The translations under genes and the position numbers were made by a program. Positions 32,826 to 43,408 of a stretch of 64,000 nucleotides of DNA are shown in pieces. The DNA is from Helichrysum umbraculigerum (lineage: Eukaryota > Streptophyta > Magnoliopsida > Asterales > Asteraceae): NCBI GenBank assembly GCA_949592205.1, contig CATIUR010000003.1, forward strand, positions 168,009,759-168,073,758, given 5' to 3'. The stretch's first letter is position 1, and every line of letters starts with the position of its first letter. Below the pieces are notes generated by a model that saw only the letters and a program-made list of their open reading frames with translations, was not told the origin of the DNA and did not search any database.

Positions 32826-33488
32826 CGTAGCACAAAGAAGAAATGCAACAAAAAATGCAACTTTTATATGAAAATTACACTACGTATAGCGAAAGGACCC
32901 GTAGCGAATGCTACCCCTACCTTCTACATTGCTCCGCCTCTGGTTCTGTGAAGGGGCGTTGTGGAATGGACGTACATGAAGAACGAGTTAGAAACGGGCG
33001 TTTTAGTTGGCTCCACTTATTTTTTTATTCTTTTCTTTCGCTTGTTTTTTTATTCTTTTGTTGTTTGTGGTTCGTTGCACAGGGAAAGCAAGAAAAAAAT
33101 ATGGGTGGGGGTGGTTTAGTTGCAGAGAGAAGAGAAGAAGAAGAGAAAGAGGTGGTGGGGGTGGGGTTGATATATATTATTTTAAAGATATTAATTATTA
33201 TATTTTATATTTGTTTTAATAATTAAATAAATAAAAATTATTGTATTTTAATTCCTTAAATTGTATTTGTTAATTACCTCTATTTATATAATTATTGTAT
33301 TGTATTTTAATTGATTAAATTTATTTGTTTTGTTAAATAAAAGAAAATTAAATTTAGTGGGTGGGTCTCAGAGGGGAAAAAATGGGCTTTCTAGTGTTAT
33401 GGGTTAGGAAGGTGAAAGGGGCGTTCCGTTGTTATGCTGATGTGGCACTTGGAAAATAGGCGTTCTGGTGTTACGACTACGAATGGTC
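32826..33488 (-). mobile_element. Harbinger-related non-autonomous element, left end lost
   Basis: The right 270 bp, read inverted, match the outer end of the Harbinger remnant at 557-800: GACCATTCG-like end, GGCGTTCTG, ACTAATTTAATTTTC, TTTATTTAACAAAA, AATACAATACAAT. TTA follows at 33489-33491. The left side abuts LTR A2 with no recognisable terminal repeat, so it was probably cut off. Confidence 0.6.
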
Positions 33489-33506
33489 TTAGTATCTATC
33501 TATCTA

Positions 33507-33701
33507 CTACCTCCGTCCCATTTAAAATGTTCATTTGACTTTGCACGTAATTTTAGAATCTTCCACTAATTACACTTTTCACCAATCAAATATTAAATCT
33601 ACCCACTAAAATCTTTTTTTATTAGTTAAATATCAAAGTTGACATTTAAAATGGAACATTTGAAAATAGTAACGTGAACATTTTAAATGTGACGGAGAGA
33701 G
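33507..33701. mobile_element. Stowaway MITE (Tc1/mariner type)
   Basis: 195 bp flanked by TA (33505-33506, 33702-33703). Its ends CTACCTCCGTCCCATTTAAA and, inverted, CTCTCTCCGTCACATTTAAA fit the Stowaway consensus. Confidence 0.88.
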
Positions 33702-33912
33702 TATTAATTAAATGACTACTCCGTACATAATTAGACACATGTCATTCTATTATTAACTCAAAATTGATTGTATTTTCCCTCCTATTTCTTGATTGACACT
33801 TGGACTTGGATCACTCATGTATTTTCAATTTTTTAATGATTAGCCTCTTAACTAAGCATCCTTATTTTAAGCAAATGAATTTTGCAAAAAGAAAAATTAT
33901 ATTACATGTACT

Positions 33913-34763
33913 GAGTAAGGTTCAAATGAGTACACCAATTTTGAGTGAGAATGAGGGAACCAACAGATTTCTGCCATGTGTCACTTTATTCTCTCTCCTC
34001 CACATTTTTAAAAATTAAATATCTCCCAAACGGTAAGTCGAAAAATCATGAAAATTGCACCATAAAATTCAGCGTTTTCTCCTCTTCGATTTGCCGTCCC
34101 TCAAGGCATACTTTTGACATCTTTTTTTTTTCTCATTTTTTGGTGGGTTTTACAAATTAGTAACACATGTGTTAGTGATTAGTTGTACATTTAATTTGTG
34201 GTTAAGGTTAGGGTTTAGGGTTAGGTTTAGGGTTCAGTAGGGTTTATGGTTTAGGGTTTATAAGGGTTTAGGGTTTAGAAGGGGTTCAAGGTTTAGGGTT
34301 TAGAAAGATTTAGGGTTTAGCGTTTTGTAAAGCGTTTAGGGTTTAAGGTTTGGGGTTTAGGGGTTAGGGTTTAGGGTTTAGGGTTTGAGGTTTGGGGTTT
34401 CGGGGAGAAACCCCAAACCTCAAACCCTAAACCCTAAACCCTAACCCCTAAACCCCAAACCCTAAACCCTAAACCCTAAACGCAACACTTTAACACATTT
34501 GTTAGTAAATGTGAAACCCACCAAAAAAATGAAAAAAAAAAAACTTTTCGAAAGTATGTCTTGAGGGACGGCAAATCGAAGAGGAGAAAACGCTGAATTT
34601 AATGGTGCAATTTTCATAATTTTTCGATTTGTCGTTTGTGAGATAATTGATGTTGGGGGTAAATGGGTTTTGTACATGTGGAACATTCTCTTTGTACACA
34701 TGGCTTGATATCATTGGTTCCCTCATTCTCACACAAGTTCCTATTCTCATTTGAACCCTACCA
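33913..34763. mobile_element. Foldback element with telomere-like core
   Basis: Flanked by the 10-bp repeat TACATGTACT (33903-33912, 34764-34773). Arms of about 290 bp are inverted copies: GGTTCAAATGAG, GAGAATGAGGGAACCA, CAGCGTTTTCTCCTCTTCGA, GGTGGGTTT. The core (about 34200-34485) is degenerate TTTAGGG on the left and CCCTAAA on the right, meeting at about 34400 in a nearly perfect palindrome. Duplication size and ends suggest a Mutator-like MITE. Confidence 0.8.
34200..34485. repeat. Interstitial telomere-like repeats, head to head
   Basis: Irregular GGGTTTA units up to about 34395, then CCCTAAA units to 34480. They lie symmetrically inside the foldback element, so they are part of a transposon and not a chromosome fusion point. 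Confidence 0.8.
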
Positions 34764-34773
34764 TACATGTACT

Positions 34774-35314
34774 ACCTATCAAACATCTAGCAGCTTCTAT
34801 TATTTTATCTAAACTCAAATGTTTAGTAGATAATTTGTAGAAAGAACAAATAAAAGGCTTCACAATTTAATACAAACTTAATAGATAAGGTGTAGTATCA
34901 AATATTTATTAACATTCCCACATAGTAAGCGGGTCAATAATCTAGTTTAGTAACTAAATTAATTTTGAGTCAGTTGTAACACTTTTGAAAAAATTATTAC
35001 ACGTTTTATCCTTAACGTGCATATTATAACACGCATGATACATGTAGACCACTACGTATAACATTTTAATAGAATCTTCCGATTGACGATCATAATCTTA
35101 GTAGACAAAAACAAACCATAATAAGATCTCGACCTTTTTAAAACTAAAGGTAATCAAAACCTTGATACATGTGTCTCTTTCTACAATTTGCATGTAACAT
35201 CTTTTTTCTAAGGCTTTTTCTTTGATTAATTTCATGATTTTGATCGGCAGTTCGGCACATATGACCCAAGAAGGGCCAAGGCCCACCTTGAACTTTTATT
35301 AAGTACTAAATCAA
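34774..35314. other. Intergenic DNA, no gene seen
   Basis: AT-rich. Near 35265-35290 GGGCCAAGGCCCACCTTGAA resembles sequence at 63860-63880 and belongs to an older repeat into which MITEs and solo LTR S later inserted. Confidence 0.4.
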
Positions 35315-35317
35315 TAA

Positions 35318-35720
35318 GAGCACAGGGTGTGGTAATTGGTGTTCTGGACAGTGTTCTGGAGAATGTTGAAAGTGAGGATTCTGTGGTGTGGTAAAACTGA
35401 AGTCACGGTGTTCTGAACAGTGTTCTGAAATTTTTTTATTATTTGTTTTATTTGATTTTATTAATTGAATGTAAATTATTTTTTATTTTTTTAGCAAAAG
35501 CCTGCCACAAGGCCTACAAACTGAATAAACAAATAAAAAAAAAAAAGAACATTGAAGATGTACAACTTTCGCAGAGGAACGGTGAGGGGAAAAAAACATC
35601 AGAACACCGGTGAGAACTTTGAAGGGGGGTGCTAGAACACTGAAGTACGGTGTTCTCATGGGAGAACACCGCGTTCTCATGGGAGAACACCGATGCCACC
35701 TAAGCCCACACCTTATGCTC
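35318..35720. mobile_element. Tourist-like MITE (PIF/Harbinger), 403 bp
   Basis: TAA at 35315-35317 and 35721-35723. Ends GAGCACAGGGTGTGG and, inverted, GAGCATAAGGTGTGG. It is rich in GTGTTCTGGACAG and TTCTCATGGGAGAACACCG repeats. Confidence 0.85.
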
Positions 35721-36794
35721 TAAGTTACTTGTTGTAACACCCTCAATTTTCGGTTTGCGGAAGCGATCGGGTCGGGTGTTACCAAATTAAATATCACAGC
35801 TTAAGATACATAATGAACGACTCTAAATGAGACGTTTGAAAATAATGATACATTTACCAAATAGAGCGTTTACAACGTGGCAAGTTTAATAGAAATTTCA
35901 AATACATAATTTGAAAATACAAAAGTAAATGCAGAGTTGTCCCAAATGTTTGAAATCATGCGACTCGAGCTAGCAAAATCTTGTAGTAATCCTAATCCTG
36001 CTGGGCACCTGAGAACACATGCTAAAACAGGTCAGCTATAAAGCTGGTGAGTTCATAGGATTGTTAGTTGAAATCATGAGGTAATAAAACTCTGTATGTT
36101 TTGAAAAGTCGTTTCAAATTCAGCCAGCTTGATAAGTATTATATTGAAGTTTGTAACACCAATGTGTATACGTCTAATCGAGGTATCTCATACCTAAGTG
36201 TTCGAGTCATGTACCTAAGTACATATAAATAAATATGGCATTCCATGCCTTGATGCCTAAGAGGTAGTTGTGTCGATAAACGTAAGGCAATACCTGCCTA
36301 TAATTATTAATTGATTGCATGACCGCGTCTTATGATAACAAGTAATTATAGTCCCGCAGAACTATGATTTAATATATGATGTGTTGCATCCAGCAACAAA
36401 TGATTGTAGATCCGCAGATCTATGTTTGAAAACGTTTAACGTGTCCGTTTACCCGATTAGCATAAGCTAACCCGGACTTGAATTGAGCTAACGGCCTCGC
36501 GTGGCAGCACCACCGATCGGTTAACTTATAGTGAATCCCGAGTATCCCTCGCTGATCCATTGATTGAAATTTCGTCCACTGCAATACCGTGGTTTCGTTT
36601 TGTGCCCACTTTACCGTGGCATCGTTTGGTGCCCGCTGCAATACCGCGGCATCGTTTTTGAAATTGCTCGCAGCAATTTGTGATTGAGCCGGCAGTACAA
36701 CGACATGCCCGACTAAGTTGTTTGAGAGCCAGCAGTACTCGACATGCCTGACTAAGTAGATCGTATAATAGTATGTAGATATTCGTCAGGTGAC

Positions 36795-36866
36795 ACCCCC
36801 ACGGTTGGATTACATCCTGGGCCGGGGGACCATCCCTGGTTGGATTGCATCCTGAGCCAGAGTCGT
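36795..36866 (-). repeat. Short tandem repeat in LTR S
   Basis: GGTTGGATTACATCCTG and GGTTGGATTGCATCCTGAG occur about 40 bases apart, each with a small TTGGAT/ATCC fold. Confidence 0.6.
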
Positions 36867-37559
36867 CACCAGTTGAGTTGTATTGATATACGAAGTCTGT
36901 ACTAATCGTGTGATGCTATTGTATACTCCTAGTCTAAAGCCTAGCAAGTATATATAACGGAGTCTTGGGAAATATTCACTTAAGTTCGGTTCCCATTCTA
37001 GTGATAATGAAGTGTGTCGACAGTTTTAGTTCTTAAAGAATAACTAAACTTGTAACAGTATAGATGTTGTCCAGGGTAGGTAGAACTAACTAGTTCTAAT
37101 GTATTCAATGATATTGTCCCGCGACAATATGGCCAAAGGATTGTGATAACTAAATCAAATTATGTATTGGTAATCGTTTTCCACGACCTAACAGGGTACG
37201 ATTGCAACCTATCTAGGTTAAGTATTGATATTGTTCTTAAAACAATATTACGGGTGTAATTCCTAAGTATTACACATTTCGTATTACATAAAGTAATATA
37301 AATAATTGTAAATTATACACGATTGTTAATATGATTTGAAAACAGAAATTGAGCATGTGTTTCACCCCGAAAATAGTAAAACAGTTGAAAGAGTGGGGCT
37401 ATGAAACTCACCTGGGGAGTTAGCGATCCTACGATACGTGTGTTGTCCGAATGGTAACCTTTGAGTGTCCTAAACACGTGAGGTTATATAAGTAAGAGAC
37501 AATCAGTTTGTCTAAGCGAGTTGTGTAGATATTCATTTGTTGTTCAAGGTGGGAAATTG

Positions 37560-37655
37560 TGTACGGGGGTCCGGGGGCAGCGCCCCTGGTAGTGGGGTCC
37601 AAGGGGTGGCAACCCCTGGCGGGGTCCAAGGGGCAGAGCCCCTGGCTGGGGTCGA
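37560..37655. repeat. GC-rich 27-28 bp tandem repeat in LTR S
   Basis: Three units begin GGGGTCC. Each contains a small hairpin such as GGGGCAGCGCCCCT, GGGGTGGCAACCCC or GGGGCAGAGCCCC, with the arms kept complementary while the loop varies. Confidence 0.8.
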
Positions 37656-37802
37656 GCTGCCAAGTCAGCTTGAAAAATTTTTATTTCTACTACTTTGCTT
37701 TAGAGAAAACGCATTCGAAATCCAAATTCGGAGTAAAATCAAGTGGTAAAATTTGGTTCCGACACTTAGTGAAAATCATAGGTTTTTAGGGTTCTGAGAC
37801 AT

Positions 37803-38022
37803 GCGACGTCAGATGCGACGTTCGGTCTTGCGTCGCTATGTGCGACGTTAGTCGCGACGTTGGGGCTTATGTCGCTTTGTGCGACGTTCGCAATTTAATG
37901 CGACATTGTGTGTTACGTCGCAATGTGCGACGTTTAAGATTTACTGCGACGTAGGGCGTTACGTCGCATCATGCGACGTTGAGATGTTTTTGCGACGTTG
38001 GCTGCGACGTCGCATCACTGTT
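37803..38022. repeat. GCGACGT array in LTR S
   Basis: More than a dozen copies of TGCGACGT or its complement ACGTCGCA, at irregular spacing and in alternating orientation. Neighbouring copies can pair. It lies inside predicted intron 1. Confidence 0.85.
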
Positions 38023-38814
38023 TTTGGTCCCTGCGACCTAGCGGACTGTTCGTCGGAGTTTGAGTCGGAAACGAGTTTTCCGGCTCCCGTTGAGTCCGAT
38101 TCTTTTACCCAACCCATATTAGAGTATATTAAGCTCATCTAAACCGCAAACAAGCAAAGTAACTAAGATTTAAGAGATTTCGAGAATTGTCGGAAACTTA
38201 CAAATCCGCGCGAGGAGAATCCGAAAAGATAGGATTGTAGATCGTTGCGTGGTGATCGTTTTTCCCTAAATGAGCTTGAAGATTGGAGGTCGTTTAGTGG
38301 TGTTCGATGGCGAAAAATGGTGGCGGTGGTGGGTTGTAGAGAGAGAGAGATTGAGAGAAAAGGGATGAGAGGAGAGAGAGTGAAAAAGATGGAATGAGAT
38401 GGGGAGGGGGTTTCCCTCCCTTTTTGCTGATTCGGTGGAAACACCGTCTCTTAAATTGCAGTACAAAATACCCGTGTATTTGTACCCGACCGTAATTTAA
38501 AATAATATTTTAAATTCTAAAATTTATTTATTTTACCTCGAAATGTTTTCTAGTGAAAGTATTTTATAAGAATACTTTATTGAAAATTAAATTTTTATGT
38601 TTGTTTCTGCGTTGTCTCAACTAAATAAAATCGTGTTTTAAACTCAAAACGGATGGAATTTTCGAATGTCTAATATTTTTCCCAAACATGTAACATTTAT
38701 TTGGAGTTTAAATTTGGCGCGAAAGTTGACTTTTTGACCGGGTGTTACACTTGTGGCCCACCTTTAAATGTAATTCATGGCCCACCCGGTTAAAACTATA
38801 CAATATTACAATAA

Positions 38815-39212
38815 GACCATCTCTAATGTTATGGACTTTACTAGTTCATAGCATTGCCACATCATCTTTCTATAAACTTCATATTCTATAAACTTACCCT
38901 CCTACTCCTATAAACTCAACAAAGTCCATACATATTCTTACAATAATTATATCTATTATTATATTACTTTTTTCTATATTTTATTTATTGTTAGTGAAGT
39001 TTGATTGGTGAAGGGTCCACTTTCTCCTCAAATATTATCTATGGACATTTGCCTTTTGTCCATAGGGATGGACATTTGCCTTTTGTCCATGGACTTTATC
39101 TTATAAACTTTGTAAAATAGTGGTGTTTATAGGTTGAATGTGTCACCTCAACATAAAAGATTGCCACATATGTTATGGACAACTCTCATATGGACAACCA
39201 TTAGCCATGCTC
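38815..39212. mobile_element. Tourist-like MITE (PIF/Harbinger), 398 bp
   Basis: TAA at 38812-38814 and 39213-39215. Ends GACCATCTCTAATG and, inverted, GAGCATGGCTAATG. The interior has repeated TTTTGTCCAT and ATGGACATTTGCC. Confidence 0.82.
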
Positions 39213-39215
39213 TAA

Positions 39216-40003
39216 GAGTCTCAATTGTGAATTACTCCATATTATATTTGGGATTTTAATTAAAAATAAAATAGAATTAGAGCTTACCTCAACTAATTGG
39301 TTCAAAATAAGAAAATTAAGCACACTAAATCGGTATTTGTCAACTAACAAAACAGGCATTCATAAATTTTGTTATATGCGGTTGATCCAATTTATTTGTT
39401 TATTTGGTATATTAAAATAAATATTAATATTAACTATAATAATAACTACTTTAGGATCATCTAAAAGTGTATTTTTTTTTTATTTTTCTAAGCTTTTGCT
39501 TATTTAATATTGTCGTGTTTCGAATATGTGGATTCTATTTTAAATAACGATTGAAAAGAGCGTTGTGTGAGGTTAAAACGTTATAACTAATCAATAGTTG
39601 TATTATAAGTTTCTTACGCTTATAACTAGGAAAGTGATTCTAATGGACAGTTTCCATTTTATGTCACAAACTTTGGGTTGCAGTTCCGGTATTATCAGAG
39701 GGATAGAAGGGGAAGATTGCTATTTGGATCTAAAAGTCGATTGGAAATACAACCAAACTTAATAATCTTTTTTGATACCCATCTATCTGGTTGGTTCGAT
39801 ATCTTATGATAGCTAGACAATCTTATGATGTTACAAGTTTATATCTCAAATGAATGACAAAATGGATACGTTATCTATACTACTATATACTATATAATGT
39901 ATTTGAGCAAAGGTCTCAAAATGGAAAAATATTAAATGACTATAATCCCTAGTTCCCTACCATTTCGTTAATATATTATGACAATTGTATAATTATTAAC
40001 ACT
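39216..40003. other. Intergenic DNA, no gene seen
   Basis: AT-rich, with no repeat ends or reading frame that I can support. Confidence 0.5.
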
Positions 40004-40008
40004 TAAAT

Positions 40009-42045
40009 TGTAAGACCCCACTTTTAAAACAAATATATTATATAATTTATACGTTAGAAGCGCGTCCCAAAACATATACATATCCATTATTTACAACACG
40101 AACCATAATAAACTTTTATCAACTTCTATTGTTACAAACCATACTACTAAATTCGGTTGTTATATTCAACTTTCCAAAACATTCTATTGTCAAAAGTCAG
40201 AGTTTGCGCCATTTTAGTCAAACACCCAGTCAACTTCTACTATCCGATCTACTTCATCAACTAACCAAAATCTGCAAAACATACAACAACGAGGGGATTA
40301 GCCTTTGCTAAGTGAATGGAACAGTAACCGACGGTTCAATCCATTTATAACAAATCTTACAACTGATAACTACAACGATTTAAACACATAAGCACATAAC
40401 TACATGAGGATCGGCGGCTCCTGTATGCGATTCTCAGTATGCCACAACCACTGGGCGCCATGCCATTCCCAGTGATCTACCGATAGCCTGATTACTACTT
40501 TCACTGAATAGGCTAATCTTCAACTATGTGTATTTAAGTAACCTAGACAGCTACACAGTAGTAATCAAACCCAACCCGCACGCTGACCTCACTCCAATTC
40601 ATCACAACAACTTGTCACATAAAGGCATATCATATGCAGTTATGTAAACCAACTGAATAACTTTACAACTTGATCAATCAAATTCTATCAATATAATCAA
40701 CAACTGAATGATTGAAAGTAACATGGCAATAACTACAACTGAAACTATCCTGATTTACCCGTTGTAACCCAAACCCATTACAACTGGGTTGAACCGAGGA
40801 CTACAATTCCACTCACCAAATATTATCGTCTGATCACCAACTCAGAGGTCTAACTTTACTGAGTGGTCGTCCGCTTATCTGATAATACAACAATAACAAC
40901 AAGTTAGTATCTTATTCCGTATTCCACTTCAATTCTTCAAATTCTAACATAATCCAAAACATAACACTATTTATCATATCATTCAACTAATTCATATTAT
41001 AACATACAACAATTAAACACTTATCAATTAATCATACAATCAAAACTTAATTTGCTGAAAACACCCAAAAGCCGCCGGCTTGGGTAGGGAAGCCGCCGGC
41101 TTGGAACCCTGACCCGCCGGGTACCCATGTTCAACCGCCGGGTGATTTAACTTTTACCACATCAGAACTTATTTTGAGTAATAAAGCTTTTACGAGCCGC
41201 CGGCTAGGTGTTTTCACCCGCCGGCTCACCTACACACAAACACAACCCGCCGGCTGAGTCTAATGACCCGCCGGCTGGATCATCATTTACAGCATCAGCA
41301 GAAACAGCAAACAAGTTACGAACTTTTAACACCCAACTCCTAATTTTTAAGTCTTAGCTCCGATTACAAGTAATGAAAATGAACTAGAAACATACCATTA
41401 CAGCAAACATCATCTAATAAACTATCTAACTTAATTTCTAACATATATCATCATCAATTTACAAAATCATCAAAACCTAACTTATAATTTGAAGAACACT
41501 ACCAACAATCACAAATCATCATATAATCAATCTATAATCTTCATACAACAATTTCTAAGCTTCAATTCATATCAATCATTTATATTCATTCTATACCCAA
41601 ATTCTATGAAATAGGTTCAAGAACACTTACAATCAAAAGATACACAAGATAGTGATGATGATGGTGAATCTGATTCTATGAATTAATCTCACAACTTGTC
41701 AATCTTTCTTTCTTTTTGATTTCTTTACTTTAGTGAACTTTGAGAGAATGAGTTTGAAGGTTCAAGAAGAAAAGAGAAGTGATGAGAATAAAATGAGTCG
41801 GTATATCCCCACCGCCCCATCTTATTATGTTTAAAATTATACCCCTTCTAAGCCTATTATCTGGAACCTGAAAATACCCGCAAGTCAAAATATTTTATTT
41901 TACCGTCAACTTTAACTTTTTAAAACAAGTAACATTTTACTTGTCACAATAAAAACTGGGACTCTTTTACTTGTTTATTTTCAAATAAACCAACCAAACT
42001 TAATAAAATACAATTTATTTTCGGGTCCAAAAACGGGATGTTACA
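40009..42045 (-). repeat. LTR B1 (3' LTR)
   Basis: TGTAACATCC to GGGGTCTTACA on the minus strand; same length as B2. It contains GCCGGCGG arrays at about 41070-41280. Confidence 0.92.
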
Positions 42046-42177
42046 AATCTTCCCCCCTTATAGGATTTCGTCCCCGAAATCCAACCACACCCAATTAAAC
42101 TAAACATACTCAATTTTCCTATTAACATACAACTCTAATCACATTACTGTATGTTAAAAGAAAATAAACATAAGATA

Positions 42178-43227
42178 TACCTGTCGCATCACTATCAAGT
42201 CCAAAAACATTCTCCGCCGTCATTTGAAAAGCCCTTCCTGTAGCCGGTGGAATCTTTCTCTTCTGTCCAACAGATGACGCAGAACCCGAGGCCACACTCC
42301 CAACCAAACCCGAACCTTGCATTGTCTTCTCCGGGCAGTTCAGTGATCTATGTCCTTCCTTTTTACAATTCCAACAAACAAACTGTGGAAAAGTACAATC
42401 CCGCATACCATGACCAAATACCCCACACTTAACACATCTCATAGTCTCTGAAGTACACGGACCAGAATGTTTCGACTTACAATTTACACACCATGGATTA
42501 CTTCCCACCGAATCATCATTATAAACTACTCTTCTAGTCTGTCCTTTGTTTCCCGAAGAACTACTTTTAACCTGTGAGAAACTCTTTTCCTTGGTCGTTT
42601 TACCAGAAGCTCGCATGTCACCATCTACAGATCGGGCTAAAGTAAAAGCCTGTGTAAGAGTACCTGCCAATCTCACACTAGTTCGGTACTCCGGTGGTAA
42701 AGTTCCTACAAAGTGATTTATCCTCATCCTGTCATCTCATTATGAAACTCTGCCCAGGTAATTCTCGATCTCTGCTCCTTTGTTAATTGCTCAGTTATAG
42801 AATCCCACCAATTCATCGCCTGTCCCTTCAGTAATTGCACAGCATAACCAACCTTTAATTCTTCTTCACACCGACACACTTCAAACTTTTTCTCCGTATC
42901 TCTCAACCAATTCAATGTTACTGAAGGATCATTGCCTCCTTCAAATTCTTTCGGACCACTAGCTTTAAATGTCTTAAACGAACACAACTTATTCTGCTGT
43001 GGTGGTGAAGGAAACTGATAAGCTTGCTGAGCTAACCTAGCTTGTTGTTCCAAGTACAACTGTTCTATCTTTTTAAGTCTTATCACATCATCCTCTAGTT
43101 GCAACATATAATCCTCTTGACTAGTTTCTTCCTGATTAACCTGTGTAGTACCAGCCTGCCTCTGATTATCATTCTGAGTATCCGAAGGTGGAACAACATT
43201 GTTGATCGGGTTTTCGTTATCTGCCAT
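42178..43227 (-). pseudogene. Ty3-like gag, internally deleted and out of frame
   Basis: Minus strand from ATG at 43227: an acidic, Gln-rich start, then the retrotransposon gag domain (KEFEGGNDPSVTLNWLRDTE, GYAVQLLKGQAMNWWDS, ITWAEFHNEM). It breaks at about 42724. In another frame it continues FVGTLPPEYRTSVRLAG and then a Cys-rich part with three knuckle-like motifs (CVNCKSKHSGPC, CVKCGVFGHGMRDC, CWNCKKEGHRSLNC). Compared with intact Ty3 gag, roughly 50 residues between the two halves are missing. Homology ends shortly after the knuckles, before the protease D-S/T-G site. Gag would package RNA; this copy cannot make it whole. Confidence 0.85.
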
Positions 43228-43393
43228 GCCTGTACTCACAATCAAAACACAACTTGCAACTTGTTAATCGTTAGCATTCACTATACTAACCAATCCCCAA
43301 TCCCAAAGCTAATCCCACGTACCGAAATGTTTGACTAACACCGACTAGATTTGGGATTGAACATTTACAAATGCCCAATTCACCCAAACCTAT

Positions 43394-43405
43394 GCTCTGA
43401 TACCA
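43394..43405 (-). other. Primer binding site of element B
   Basis: TGGTATCAGAGC on the minus strand next to LTR B2; initiator-Met type. Confidence 0.9.
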
Positions 43406-43408
43406 ACT

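Larger units (their letters stand above)
36009..38201 (-). other. Predicted two-intron leader in solo LTR S
   Basis: Minus strand: donor TTT/GTAAGT at 38201, acceptor GTGTTTAG ending at 37470, exon 37469-37412 (58 nt), donor CCAG/GTGAGT at 37411, branch CTGAC and acceptor TTCTCAG ending at 36009. Intron 1 contains the GCGACGT array. The first acceptor has a weak branch site and the exon lacks the hairpin of A-D, so the call is weaker here. Confidence 0.4.
35733..38749 (-). mobile_element. Solo LTR S
   Basis: 3017 bp, TGTAACACCC to GGGTGTTACA at both ends, flanked by CTTGT (35728-35732 and 38750-38754). No primer site, interior or second LTR is present, so the interior was lost by LTR-LTR recombination. 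The TTGCGGAAGCG near 35750 corresponds to CGCTTCCG near the 3' ends of the other LTRs, which sets the orientation as minus. It holds several tandem arrays and partly matches the leader-intron plan of A-D. Confidence 0.85.

Noticed and set aside
32843..33226. 127-residue open frame, possible small gene
   Set aside because: It lies across the junction of LTR A2 and a Harbinger-related element, has no recognisable domain, and its second half is low-complexity translation of GGTGGGGG and AT-rich DNA.
34200..34485. Telomere-fusion scar
   Set aside because: The repeats are symmetric inside arms with a target duplication, so they belong to a foldback element.
36420..38466. Several 60-90 residue open frames
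   Set aside because: All lie inside solo LTR S. They are explained by GC-rich arrays and show no domain.
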